Below are positions 51,706-60,163 of a DNA stretch of 64,000 bases, piece by piece. The position numbers and the translations under genes were made by a program. This DNA is from Yoonia vestfoldensis. Lineage in GTDB: Bacteria > Pseudomonadota > Alphaproteobacteria > Rhodobacterales > Rhodobacteraceae. The DNA is taken from NCBI RefSeq assembly GCF_002158905.1, contig NZ_CP021431.1, positions 1,240,001 through 1,304,000 of the forward strand, written 5' to 3'. The notes beneath the pieces are model-generated. The model was not told the DNA's origin and ran no database searches. It saw nothing but the letters and a program-made list of their open reading frames with translations. Positions within the stretch are counted from its first letter, which is position 1, and each line of letters opens with the position of its first letter.

Positions 51706-52977
51706 CTACGCCTCGATTCCGGCAGAGGCAATGGGCGATGCATCGATCAGATGCGCAAAAGATCCCGCCACGCGCCCCGCCATCAGCCCCATGGGCGCCA
51801 GGGCGGCACCGGTCGCGTCGCTGGCGGTGAACAGCGGCCTGCCTTCGGCGCGTAGCGTGCTGGCATAATGGAATTCATGGCCGGTCCAATGCCCTGCAAA
51901 GGGGCCTTGGGCCGCGTGCAGATGCCGATATCCCAGATGTAATTTGCGCTGCGCGAAAGAGGTTTCCAGCCGCAACAGCCCGGCCATCGCATGCCGCGTG
52001 CCATCCGCCGCGACCAGCCCGTCGCCCAGCACCATATAGCCGCCGCATTCGCCATAGATGCTGGCCTGCGCGCGGCGCAGACTGTCCAGAAACCGCGCAT
52101 TGCCCGCGATCTGGCCTGCGTGCAATTCGGGGTAACCGCCGGGCAGATAGATCAGATCGACCGCGGGCACCGGATCATCGGCGAGGGGAGAGAAGAATTG
52201 CAATTCCGCCCCGCCTGCGCGCCAGTCGTCCAGCAGATGCGGATAGGCGAAGGCAAAGGCCGCGTCTTGGGCGATGGCGATGCGTTGCGCGGGCGGGGTC
52301 ATGCGGTGCGCGGCCCCGGCGCGGGGCCGGGGCGCGTTGAGGGCTTGCAGCGCATTCAGGTCCAGATGCTGGGTCATCAAATCCGCGGCGTTTTCGAGGA
52401 AAGCGTCAAGATCGGGGCGTTCCTGCGCCTGCACCAGCCCCAGATGCCGCGATCCCAGATGCAGGGCCGCATCGCGCGGCAGCGCGCCGAAGATCGTGAC
52501 ATCCTGCAAGGCTTGGCGCAGCATGGCTTCGTGCCGGGCGGAGCCTACATTGTTCAGGATCACCCCCGCGACCTGCAACGCGGAATCATAGCGCATGAAG
52601 CCCTGCGCCAGCGCGCCCACCGATCCTGCCATCCGCCCTGCGTCGATCACCAGCACCACCGGCAGGTTCAGGATCTTGGCGAGATCCGCGCTGGAGCCGT
52701 TGCCTGCGGGCGGCGCGCCGTCGAAGAGACCCATCGCGCCTTCGACAATCAGCGGGGCGGGGTCTGCCAGCGTCCTGATCCGGTCGGGCGTCATCGCCCA
52801 GGCATCGAGGTTCACGCAAGGCCCGCCCGAGGCTGCGGCATGAAAGGCAGGGTCGATGTAATCGGGGCCGGATTTGGCGCTGCGGATTGTCTGGGTCCGG
52901 CTGAAGGCGCGCAACAGCCCCAAAGTCACCGTGGTTTTGCCGCTGCCCGAGGCGGGGGCGCTGATCAGAAAGCGCAT
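51706..52977 (-). CDS. cobB: Cobyrinate a,c-diamide synthase (CobB/CbiA)
   Basis: A 423-residue ATP- and glutamine-dependent amidase of cobalamin synthesis. The N-terminal P-loop is APASGSGKTTVTLGLLRAF (about 7-25). It also has KSGPDYIDPAFH and a C-terminal class I glutamine-amidotransferase domain with YLPGGYPELHAGQIA (about 267) and nucleophile Cys in YGECGGYMVLGDGL (about 298). The His is in the GTGHEFHYAS-like segment. ATG 52977 follows cobA with a repeat element between. Confidence 0.93.
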   Translation of the reverse strand: MRFLISAPASGSGKTTVTLGLLRAFSRTQTIRSAKSGPDYIDPAFHAAASGGPCVNLDAWAMTPDRIRTLADPAPLIVEGAMGLFDGAPPAGNGSSADLAKILNLPVVLVIDAGRMAGSVGALAQGFMRYDSALQVAGVILNNVGSARHEAMLRQALQDVTIFGALPRDAALHLGSRHLGLVQAQERPDLDAFLENAADLMTQHLDLNALQALNAPRPRAGAAHRMTPPAQRIAIAQDAAFAFAYPHLLDDWRAGGAELQFFSPLADDPVPAVDLIYLPGGYPELHAGQIAGNARFLDSLRRAQASIYGECGGYMVLGDGLVAADGTRHAMAGLLRLETSFAQRKLHLGYRHLHAAQGPFAGHWTGHEFHYASTLRAEGRPLFTASDATGAALAPMGLMAGRVAGSFAHLIDASPIASAGIEA

Positions 52978-52992
52978 TTGTCCCTCCGGGAC

Positions 52993-53025
52993 GCCTCCGG
53001 CGGGAGTATTTTTGGAAAAAAGAAG
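52993..53025 (-). repeat. 3'-end repeat element, copy 7 (after cobA)
   Basis: The minus strand reads CTTCTTTTTTCCAAAAATAC and continues CTCCCGCCGGAGGC, starting 7 nt after the cobA stop. It sits inside a likely operon, only 15 bp before the cobB start. So it need not be a full terminator. Confidence 0.75.
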
Positions 53026-53032
53026 CCGGGCA

Positions 53033-53884
53033 TCAGGCCGATTCGGCGGCGCGTCCGCGGCCCAGAGGGTCGAGATTGCGCGCAGGCACGCCCGCCGCCA
53101 TGCCTTGCCAGTCGAGAACCTGCCGCATCAGCACCGATTGGCCGACGCAGATGATGGCGGGTGGTTCCAGATTGGCGGCGGCGATGTCGTCGACGATGCG
53201 GCCCAGCGTGGTTTCCAGCACCTGCTGGTCTTGCGTTGTTGCGGTGGCCACCACGGCCACGGGTTCATGCAGGCTGCGGCCTGCGGCGACCAGATGGACG
53301 CTGATCTGGGCGATATGTTTCATCCCCATATAGATCACGATCACCTGGGACCCTTTTGATATGCTTGTCCAATCAAGGTTTCCGGGCGTGTTGCCGGATT
53401 GGTCATGGCCGGTCACGAAAGTCACCGATTGGTTGACGTCGCGATGTGTGACGGGGATGCCTGCATAGGCCAGCCCGCCGATACCTGCGCTGATCCCCGG
53501 AATGATCCGGATCGGCACGCCGTGCTGCACCAGCGTCTGCGCCTCTTCGCCGCCGCGCCCAAAGACGAAAGGATCGCCACCCTTGAGCCGCAGCACCCGT
53601 TTGCCGCTCCGCGCCAGATCGACCAGCCGCAGCGAGATGTCGCGCTGTTTTGCCGAAGGTTTGCCGCCGCGTTTGCCGGCATAGATCAGCGTGGCCTGTG
53701 GCGCCCAGTCGAGGATCGCTTCTTGGACCAGCGCGTCATAGATCACCACATCGGCCTGGCGCAGCGCGTTCAGCGCATGCAGTGTCAGCAGCCCCGGATC
53801 GCCGGGGCCTGCGCCGCAAAGCCAGACCCAGCCGGGTTGCATGACGGGCCAATCATGGCCGGGGAGGGGGATTGTGCTGTCCAT
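53033..53884 (-). CDS. cobA: Uroporphyrinogen-III C-methyltransferase
   Basis: A 283-residue SAM-dependent methyltransferase making precorrin-2 for cobalamin and siroheme. It has VWLCGAGPGDPGLLTLHA (about 20-37), the LRLKGGDPFVFGRGGEEA stretch (about 103), PGISAGIGGLAYAGIPVTHRD (about 131), and VIYMGMKHI. It is the single-domain form without CysG fusion. ATG 53884 is chosen from family N-terminus. The longer upstream reading is overlap with the cbiD region on the other strand. Confidence 0.94.
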   Translation of the reverse strand: MDSTIPLPGHDWPVMQPGWVWLCGAGPGDPGLLTLHALNALRQADVVIYDALVQEAILDWAPQATLIYAGKRGGKPSAKQRDISLRLVDLARSGKRVLRLKGGDPFVFGRGGEEAQTLVQHGVPIRIIPGISAGIGGLAYAGIPVTHRDVNQSVTFVTGHDQSGNTPGNLDWTSISKGSQVIVIYMGMKHIAQISVHLVAAGRSLHEPVAVVATATTQDQQVLETTLGRIVDDIAAANLEPPAIICVGQSVLMRQVLDWQGMAAGVPARNLDPLGRGRAAESA

Positions 53885-53981
53885 GCCCCGCTTATGCCGC
53901 GATTTGGCGGGCAGGGAAAGCGGTGTTGCGACCTGCGATTGCCGATTGCCGTCATCCGCGCCGCTGCCTATCGTCGCCCCG

Positions 53982-55025
53982 ATGACACGCAAACCCCAGA
54001 TCGAATTGCGCCGTGGCTGGACCACGGGCGCCTGTGCGACGGCGGCGACCAAGGCGGCGCTGGTCCGGCTATGGTCCGGCGCATTTCCGCGCGATGTAAC
54101 GATTACCTTGCCCAAGGGTGAGACGCCGACATTCCCGCTGGCCTTGGCCGAGGCGGGGGCGGGCTGGGCCAGCGTCGGGATCACCAAGGATGCGGGCGAT
54201 GATCCTGATGTGACCCATGGCGCGCTGATCGTGGTGCGGGTCAGTGCGTCGGATGGCGGGGTGGTCTTTCGCGCAGGCGATGGTGTCGGCATGGTCACCA
54301 AGCCCGGATTGCCGATTGCCGTGGGCGCGCCTGCGATCAACCCCGTGCCGCGCCAGATGATGGCGGATGTCGTGGCCGAGATGGCGGCGCTTTATGGGCA
54401 AAGCCCCGATATCGTGATCGAAATCTCGGTGCCGGGCGGGGCGGAGCTGGCGTTGAAAACATGGAACCCGCGTCTGGGGATCGCGGGGGGGCTGTCGATC
54501 CTTGGCACCACCGGGATCGTGCGTCCGTTTTCCTGTGCCGCCTGGATCGCGTCGATCCATCGCGGCATTGATGTGGCGCGTGCGGATGGCTTGTCCCATG
54601 TTGCGGGCTGCACCGGGGCCACATCGGAACGGATCGTGCAGGCGATCCATGCGCTGCCCGATCATGCCATGCTGGATATGGGCGATTTCGCGGGGGGCAT
54701 GCTAAAATATCTGGCGAAGCACCCGGTGCCGCGCGTCACCATCGGCGGCGGTATCGGCAAGATCACCAAGCTGGCCCAAGGCGCGATGGACCTGCATTCG
54801 GCGCGCAGCCAGGTTGATTTCGCAGGGCTGGCGCGGATGATGGATGACCCAAGGCTGGCAATGGCCAATACCGCGCTAGAGGCCTATCAGATTGCCGGGC
54901 CGCCGCTGGCCCAAGCGGTGGCGGATGCGGCATTGGCGCAGGTCAGTGCGCGGTTTGCGGGCATGGCGTTCGACATTATCGTGATCGACCGCGCCGGCAC
55001 GGTGCTGGCGAGGGCGGGGGCATGA
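53982..55025 (+). CDS. cbiD: Cobalt-precorrin-5B C1-methyltransferase CbiD
   Basis: A 347-residue enzyme. It begins with RRGWTTGACATAATKAAL (about 10-27), the CbiD signature. It continues with TKDAGDDPDVTHGALI (about 68), AGDGVGMVTKPGLPIAVGAPAINPVPR (about 95) and LGTTGIVRPFS (about 173). It is the anaerobic-pathway methylase. Its family assignment is clear from these motifs. There is no strong Shine-Dalgarno. It overlaps cobK by ATGA. Confidence 0.93.
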   Translation: MTRKPQIELRRGWTTGACATAATKAALVRLWSGAFPRDVTITLPKGETPTFPLALAEAGAGWASVGITKDAGDDPDVTHGALIVVRVSASDGGVVFRAGDGVGMVTKPGLPIAVGAPAINPVPRQMMADVVAEMAALYGQSPDIVIEISVPGGAELALKTWNPRLGIAGGLSILGTTGIVRPFSCAAWIASIHRGIDVARADGLSHVAGCTGATSERIVQAIHALPDHAMLDMGDFAGGMLKYLAKHPVPRVTIGGGIGKITKLAQGAMDLHSARSQVDFAGLARMMDDPRLAMANTALEAYQIAGPPLAQAVADAALAQVSARFAGMAFDIIVIDRAGTVLARAGA

Positions 55026-55744
55026 CCCTGTTGCTGCTGGCCGGCACGGCAGAGGCCCGCGCGATTGCCACCGCCCTGCAAGGGCAGGATGTGATTGCCG
55101 CGCTTGCCGGGGCGACGCGTGATCCGGCCCCTTTGCCTGTGCCGGTGCAAAGCGGCGGTTTTGGCGGCGAAGCGGGGTTTCGCGCATTCCTGTCGCAGCA
55201 TCATATCCATGCGGTGCTGGATGCCACCCATCCCTATGCCGCGCGGATCACCCGGCGCTCTGCCATGGTTTGCGCCGATCTGGGCCTGCCGTTTTGCCAG
55301 CTTTTGCGCCCGGCTTGGGTGGCTGGGCCGGGCGATCTGTGGACCGAGATCGCGCGCGAACAAGAGGCCGCCGCCCATATCCCGCAAGGGGCGACAGTGT
55401 TTCTTGGCACCGGACGCCAGAGCCTTGACGGCTTTGCCAATCTGGCGGGACGGCGCGTGATCTGCCGCCAGATTGATCCGCCCGAGGGGCCTTTCCCTTT
55501 CGCGGGTGGGGAATTCCTGATCGGGCGTCCGCCGTTTTCGGTGCAAGATGAAAGCGCGCTGTTCCAGCGGTTGGGCGTGGATTGGCTGGTGGTCAAGAAT
55601 GCGGGCGGGCAGGCCAGTGCGACGAAACTGGTCGCTGCGCGTGCGCTTGGCATCCCTGTTCTGATGATCGCGCGCCCCGCGCCGGGCGATTGGCCCCAGG
55701 TGGCCAGCGTCGCGGCGGCCTTGGCTTGGGTGGGCGCGCTATGA
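55022..55744 (+). CDS. cobK: Precorrin-6A reductase CobK/CbiJ
   Basis: A 240-residue NADPH-dependent reductase of the corrin ring. It starts MTLLLLAGTAEARAIATAL. The family segments are VLDATHPYAARITRRSAMVC (about 66), CQLLRPAWV and VFLGTGRQSL (about 124). The C-terminal DWLVVKNAGGQASATKLVAAR (about 188) is also typical. It is coupled to cbiD (ATGA) and to the next gene (ATGA). No other cob genes are visible to the right. Confidence 0.92.
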   Translation: MTLLLLAGTAEARAIATALQGQDVIAALAGATRDPAPLPVPVQSGGFGGEAGFRAFLSQHHIHAVLDATHPYAARITRRSAMVCADLGLPFCQLLRPAWVAGPGDLWTEIAREQEAAAHIPQGATVFLGTGRQSLDGFANLAGRRVICRQIDPPEGPFPFAGGEFLIGRPPFSVQDESALFQRLGVDWLVVKNAGGQASATKLVAARALGIPVLMIARPAPGDWPQVASVAAALAWVGAL

Positions 55745-56370
55745 CCCTGCGGGTGATCACATCGGATGCCTGTATCCTTGAAGGCGCCGATCATCTGGCG
55801 CGGATCGAGCCGCGCTTTGCCGCGATCATCCCCGCCTTGCAGCCTTTGCCTTTGCGGCTAAGACCGGACGGCTTTGGCGCGCTGCTGGGGGCGATTGTCA
55901 GCCAGCAGGTCAGCGTGGCCGCCGCTGATGCGATCATGCGGCGTTTGGCGGCTGCGGGTATGGATGATCCAAGCGCCATTGCCGCTGCCAGCGCGGAGGA
56001 TTTGCGCGCGCTGGGTCTGAGCGGGCAAAAAGCGCGCTATGCCAAGGCGCTGGCGCTGGCCGATCTGGATTATCCCGGCCTGCATGATCTGCCCAATGAG
56101 GCGGTCATCGCCCAGCTGACCCAAGTGACCGGCATCGGGATCTGGACGGCGGAAATCTATGCGATGTTCGCACTGGGCCGGGCCGATGTCTTTGCCCCCG
56201 GCGATCTGGCCTTGCAAGAGGCGGCGCGGGTGATCTTTGATCTGCCCGAGCGGCCCCGCGACAAGGCCTTGCGCGCGATGGCGGAACCCTGGGCACCGTG
56301 GCGGTCGGTTGCGGCACGGATCATGTGGGCCTATTACGCGACGATCAAGCAACGGGAAGGGATCAGATGA
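55741..56370 (+). CDS. DNA-3-methyladenine glycosylase II (AlkA-type)
   Basis: A 209-residue HhH-GPD base-excision glycosylase. It has GALLGAIVSQQVSVAAADAIMRRL (about 43), the helix-hairpin-helix LTQVTGIGIWTAEIYAMFALGRADVF (about 124-149) and the catalytic-Asp region APGDLALQEAARVIF (about 150). It is shorter than E. coli AlkA and lacks the N-terminal domain. It overlaps cobK and the esterase gene by ATGA, so it is in one translational chain with cobalamin genes. Confidence 0.92.
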   Translation: MTLRVITSDACILEGADHLARIEPRFAAIIPALQPLPLRLRPDGFGALLGAIVSQQVSVAAADAIMRRLAAAGMDDPSAIAAASAEDLRALGLSGQKARYAKALALADLDYPGLHDLPNEAVIAQLTQVTGIGIWTAEIYAMFALGRADVFAPGDLALQEAARVIFDLPERPRDKALRAMAEPWAPWRSVAARIMWAYYATIKQREGIR

Positions 56371-57035
56371 CACGGGCACTTCAGGCGCAGCGGCGCGAAC
56401 CGCTATCGGGTGAAACGCAATCCTGCGTCATCTTTCTGCATGGCTATGGCGCGAATGGCGCGGATCTGATCGGGCTGGCCGATCCTTTGGCGGAACATAT
56501 GCCCGACACGTTGTTTCTGGCCCCCGATGCGCCCGAGGGCTGCGCTGGTGCGCCAATGGGCTATCAATGGTTCCCGATCCCCTGGATCGATGGGTCAAGC
56601 GAGGAAGAAAGCCAGGCCGGTCTAGAGCATGCGGCAGCCGATCTTGATGCCTTTCTGGACGGGGTCATGGTGGATGAAGACCTTTTGCCCGAACAGGTGA
56701 TCGTGCTGGGGTTCAGCCAGGGCACGATGATGGCGCTGCATGTCGTGCCACGCCGCGAAGACCCGGTCGCGGGGATCGTGGCCTTTTCGGGGCGGTTGTT
56801 GCTGCCGGAGCTTCTGGCCGACGAGGCACAATGCCGCCCGCCTGTCCTGCTGATCCATGGCGATCAGGATGATGTGGTGCCGCCGCAATCGCTGCCGATG
56901 GCGGCAGAGGCCTTGCAACAGGCGGGGTGGAGCGAGGTTTACGCCCATGTCATGAAAGGCACCGCCCATGGCATCGCGCCCGATGGTCTGCAAGTGGCGC
57001 TGGCCTTCATGCGCGACCGGCTGGGGATGGAGTAG
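56367..57035 (+). CDS. Alpha/beta hydrolase (phospholipase/carboxylesterase family)
   Basis: A 222-residue cytoplasmic serine hydrolase of the YpfH/EstB type. The oxyanion HGYGANGADLIGLA is near 25. The nucleophile Ser117 is in LGFSQGTMMAL. The catalytic Asp is in HGDQDDVVPP and the His in GTAHGIAPDGL. The substrate is unknown, probably short acyl esters. It overlaps alkA by ATGA and ends just before a REP hairpin. Confidence 0.9.
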   Translation: MTRALQAQRREPLSGETQSCVIFLHGYGANGADLIGLADPLAEHMPDTLFLAPDAPEGCAGAPMGYQWFPIPWIDGSSEEESQAGLEHAAADLDAFLDGVMVDEDLLPEQVIVLGFSQGTMMALHVVPRREDPVAGIVAFSGRLLLPELLADEAQCRPPVLLIHGDQDDVVPPQSLPMAAEALQQAGWSEVYAHVMKGTAHGIAPDGLQVALAFMRDRLGME

Positions 57036-57037
57036 GC

Positions 57038-57062
57038 GTAGGATGGGTGCTTGCACCCATCC
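57038..57062 (+). repeat. REP hairpin 1
   Basis: The GTA head is followed by GGATGGGTGC (57041-57050) pairing with GCACCCATCC (57053-57062). The 5' GTAGG is the same as in hairpins 2 and 3. It also lies just 3' of the esterase gene and might limit read-through. Confidence 0.7.
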
Positions 57063-57383
57063 CTAACCCGCCCATTCACCGCCCGCCAAACCCCTTTTGA
57101 TATCGCGGTGCAATGATGAAAATGGCCAATCCACGGCCCGCGTGACAAGGCCGTGTTTGACCGGATTTCCCCAGCAATATGCAAGATGGGCCGCAAAATC
57201 CGCGTCGTCGCGGATATAATGTTCCCAGAACCGGCGCTGCCACAGCCCGTGTTCTTTCTTGGTCACTTGCGACGCAGTGCGGGGCTGCTTGCGCCCGACA
57301 GCCCGCGAGAACCGCGATTTGATCAGGCGCCACCGCGTCGAGAAATCGGCATCGCCGGGAGAGCGCCGTAGGTCGGGGTTCAC
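57063..57383 (-). pseudogene. Truncated REP-associated tyrosine transposase (RAYT, IS200-like)
   Basis: About 106 residues. From GDADFSTRWRLIKSRFSRA to HYIRDDADFAAHLAYCWG and NPVKHGLV it matches the C-terminal half of RAYT single-strand transposases, including the catalytic Tyr in EHYIRDDAD. The N-terminal half with the HUH motif is absent. In its place the frame reads through the REP palindrome (57368-57389). It is flanked by REP hairpins at both ends. It is probably a dead transposase from REP mobilisation. Confidence 0.85.
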
Positions 57384-57389
57384 CCCGAC
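57368..57389 (+). repeat. REP hairpin 2
   Basis: GTAG (57368-57371) then GTCGGGG (57372-57378), loop TTCA, CCCCGAC (57383-57389). It forms an inverted pair with hairpin 3 31 bp away, like a BIME. Confidence 0.75.
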
Positions 57390-57420
57390 ATCGCATGTGT
57401 CACATTACCCGCGGGATATT

Positions 57421-57442
57421 GCCGGGGTGAACCCCGGCCTAC
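57421..57442 (-). repeat. REP hairpin 3 (inverted)
   Basis: On the minus strand it reads GTAG then GCCGGGG, TTCA, CCCCGGC. It has the same head and loop as hairpin 2 in opposite orientation. Confidence 0.75.
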
Positions 57443-57558
57443 GTGGTGCCGCTGCGCGGGCCTTGCGCTTGTCAATAAAAGGTCTGACCGTGACAAAACG
57501 GCAGGCAGCTGTGGAACGAGCCGCCGCGCCTGCGTTTGTTTGGCGCATATTGTGGGGC

Positions 57559-57586
57559 TTGTCACAAATCTGACGCGAGATATAGT
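57559..57586 (+). promoter_or_regulatory. Promoter of the HNH nuclease gene
   Basis: TTGTCA (57559-57564), a 16-bp spacer, TATAGT (57581-57586). The leader of about 55 nt contains a strong hairpin: CTGCGGA near 57600 pairs with TCCGCAG near 57627, enclosing GCCG-TTCGCA-CGGC. Confidence 0.6.
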
Positions 57587-57648
57587 CAAGCTGACAGCGC
57601 TGCGGAAACGCCGGTTCGCACGGCCTCCGCAGGGAACCTGTGGGATTG

Positions 57649-58242
57649 ATGACGATGACGCAGACAGAATTTCGGAATGATTTCGTGCGCGCGCCGGGGG
57701 CGTTGAAACATTTTCCCGCGCTGGTGCTGAATGCCGATTACCGCCCATTATCCTATTACCCGCTGTCACTATGGCCCTGGCAAGAGGCGATCAAGGCGGC
57801 CTGGCTCGACCGTGTCGTGATCGTCAGTGAATATGATGAATATGTGCGCAGCCCCTCGACAGAGATCCGAATCCCTTCGGTTGTCGTGCTCAAGGATTAT
57901 GTCAGCCCGCAAAGACAGGTCGCCTTTACCCGGTTCAACCTGTTCCTGCGGGATGAATTTTCCTGCCAATATTGCGGGGCCAAGGGTGATCTGACCTTTG
58001 ACCATGTCGTGCCGCGCGCGGCGGGCGGTGTGACCAGCTGGGAAAATGTGGTGGCGGCTTGCAGCGCGTGCAACCTGCGCAAAGGGTCGAAATCGCTGCG
58101 CCAGTCGGGCCTGTCGCTGCGCAAACCGCCGCGCCGTCCGGCGCCGTCGCAATTGCATAATGTCGGGCGCAAGTTTCCGCCCAATCACCTGCATGACAGC
58201 TGGCTGGATTACCTTTATTGGGATGCCGAACTCGAAGCGTAA
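57649..58242 (+). CDS. HNH endonuclease
   Basis: A 197-residue protein with a central HNH domain: CQYCG (106-110), TFDHVVPRAAGGVTSWENVVAAC (about 117-138) and CSACNLRKGSKS (138-149). Two Cys-x-x-Cys pairs bind zinc. The N-terminal part (ALVLNADYRPLSYYPLSLWPWQEAIKAAWLDRVVIVSEYD) is a conserved family region. This type is widespread in alphaproteobacterial chromosomes and its target is not established. It has its own promoter. ATG 57649 is chosen; 57655 is possible. Confidence 0.9.
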   Translation: MTMTQTEFRNDFVRAPGALKHFPALVLNADYRPLSYYPLSLWPWQEAIKAAWLDRVVIVSEYDEYVRSPSTEIRIPSVVVLKDYVSPQRQVAFTRFNLFLRDEFSCQYCGAKGDLTFDHVVPRAAGGVTSWENVVAACSACNLRKGSKSLRQSGLSLRKPPRRPAPSQLHNVGRKFPPNHLHDSWLDYLYWDAELEA

Positions 58243-58350
58243 ATTCCGGCGTTTCATGCGCTGGATCAAGGTGCTGGGCGCGCCGCTGGTCGATGTTGGC
58301 CCGACAAACGGTCCATCTTGGCCATTGCGCGCGAACAGGAAAGACGCCTC

Positions 58351-60069
58351 ATGCTTGATCTGATCACCCAATCTCCTTTCGTGGAGATCGCCTTGCTGCT
58401 GGTCCTTGCCGCGGGTGTCGGCTTTGTCGGGATCATGTTGCAGCAACCGCTGATCGTCAGCTTTATCGCGGTGGGGTTGCTGGTGGGGCCTTCCGCGCTG
58501 GACCTTGTGCGCGCGGATGCGCAGATCACGCTGCTGTCGCAGCTTGGGATTGCGATCTTGCTGTTTCTGGTCGGCATCAAGCTGGATGTGAAATTGATCC
58601 GCTCGCTGGGGGCGGTGTCTTTGCTGACGGGGCTGGGGCAGGTGGCCTTTACCTCGATCTTTGGGTTCCTGATCGGGCTGGCGCTGGGGCTGGGGGCGGT
58701 GACCAGCCTTTATGTCGCCATCGCGCTGACCTTTTCATCGACGATCATCATCGTCAAACTGCTGTCGGACAAGCGCGAGATCGACAGCCTGCATGGGCAG
58801 ATCGCGCTGGGTTTCCTGATCGTGCAGGATATCGTCGTGGTGCTGGCGATGATCGTGCTTTCGGCCATCGGGATCGGCGCATCGGGTGAAGGGCAGGGGT
58901 CTGTGCCGCTGGTGCTGGTCTCGGGTCTGGGCATGGTCGCGGTGGTGATCTTGTTCGTGCGCTATGTGGCGAACCCGCTGACAGAGCGGCTGGCCAAGGC
59001 CCCCGAATTGCTGTTGATCTTTGCCATTGCGATGGCGGCGATCTTTGCGGCGGTCGGCGATCTGGTGGGGCTGGGCAAAGAAGTGGGCGGGCTGCTGGCC
59101 GGTGTGGCGCTGGCCTCCACGCCGTACCGCGAAACCATTTCCGCAAGGCTGGCGCCCTTGCGTGATTTCTTGCTGCTGTTCTTTTTCATCTCGCTGGGGT
59201 CCGGCCTCGATCTGTCGCTTTTGGGCACGCATATCTGGGGGGCGGTGATCTTTTCGGCCTTCGTGCTGATCGGCAATCCGCTGATCGTTCTGGTGATCAT
59301 GGGGGCGCTGGGCTATCGCAAGCGGACCGGTTTTCTGGCCGGGCTGACCGTGGCCCAGATCAGTGAGTTTTCGCTGATCTTCATCGCCATGGGGGTCACC
59401 ATCGGCCATGTGCAGGAAGATGCGCTGGGGCTGGTGACGATGGTCGGGCTGGTGACGATTGCGGCCTCGACCTATATGATCACCTATTCGCACCAGCTCT
59501 ATAGTCTGTTCGAGCCTGTTCTGGGCCTCTTTGAACGCAAAACACCCCATCGCGACCGGCAAGATGACAGCGCCAATCAGGCACAGCGCCATCAGGTTAT
59601 CATCTTTGGCCTTGGCCGGTTCGGCACGGCAATCGGACTGCGGCTGCAACAGCGCGGGATCAAGGTTTTGGGCGTTGATTTCAACCCCGCCGCCGCCCGC
59701 CGCTGGCGCGAACTGGGGCTGGATACCGATTTCGGCGATGCGACCGACCCGGAATTCGTGGCTGAATTGCCGCTGGCGGATGCGGGCTGGCTGGTCTCGA
59801 CCGTGCCGGTTCATCCCACCAGCCTGAGCCATGAAGACACCCGGATCACGCTGATCCAGCTGGCGCGCAGTGCCGGTTATGCCGGGCAGATCGCGGTGAC
59901 ATCGCATCATGCCGCCGAAATCCAACGCCTGCTGGACAGCGGTGCCGATCTTGTGCTGGAACCGTTTCAGGATGCCGCCGACCGCGCGACTGATATCCTG
60001 TGTGGGGCCGAACCCACCGACAGGCAGGCCATCGCCCAGATCGACGACGAAGAGCCGGGCCCCGCCTGA
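58351..60069 (+). CDS. CPA2-type cation:proton antiporter with TrkA-N domain
   Basis: A 572-residue monovalent cation:H+ antiporter-2 protein (KefB/YbaL type). Residues 1-400 hold about 12 membrane helices (SFIAVGLLVGPSALDLV, LFLVGIKLDVKLI, SSTIIIVKLLSDKREIDSLHGQIALG). The C-terminal TrkA-N Rossmann domain starts at HQVIIFGLGRFGTAIG (about 416), with DFGDATDPEF after it. It probably moves K+ under NAD(H) or glutathione-adduct control. AGGAAAG before ATG 58351 supports the start. Confidence 0.9.
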   Translation: MLDLITQSPFVEIALLLVLAAGVGFVGIMLQQPLIVSFIAVGLLVGPSALDLVRADAQITLLSQLGIAILLFLVGIKLDVKLIRSLGAVSLLTGLGQVAFTSIFGFLIGLALGLGAVTSLYVAIALTFSSTIIIVKLLSDKREIDSLHGQIALGFLIVQDIVVVLAMIVLSAIGIGASGEGQGSVPLVLVSGLGMVAVVILFVRYVANPLTERLAKAPELLLIFAIAMAAIFAAVGDLVGLGKEVGGLLAGVALASTPYRETISARLAPLRDFLLLFFFISLGSGLDLSLLGTHIWGAVIFSAFVLIGNPLIVLVIMGALGYRKRTGFLAGLTVAQISEFSLIFIAMGVTIGHVQEDALGLVTMVGLVTIAASTYMITYSHQLYSLFEPVLGLFERKTPHRDRQDDSANQAQRHQVIIFGLGRFGTAIGLRLQQRGIKVLGVDFNPAAARRWRELGLDTDFGDATDPEFVAELPLADAGWLVSTVPVHPTSLSHEDTRITLIQLARSAGYAGQIAVTSHHAAEIQRLLDSGADLVLEPFQDAADRATDILCGAEPTDRQAIAQIDDEEPGPA

Positions 60070-60129
60070 TCGGCCCCGCGCCCGGCAAAGCCTGTAGACA
60101 GGCCGCGCAAGATGCTTTAGCCAGCGGGC

Positions 60130-60141
60130 GTTAGCGCTAAC
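60130..60141. promoter_or_regulatory. Palindromic operator upstream of zwf
   Basis: GTTAGCGCTAAC is a perfect 12-bp palindrome with the central CG typical of LacI/GntR-type repressor sites. It lies 22 bp before the zwf ATG, so binding would block transcription or initiation. No LacI-type regulator gene is visible in the window. Confidence 0.5.
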
Positions 60142-60163
60142 GAAAATACAAGCGGAGCACGTC

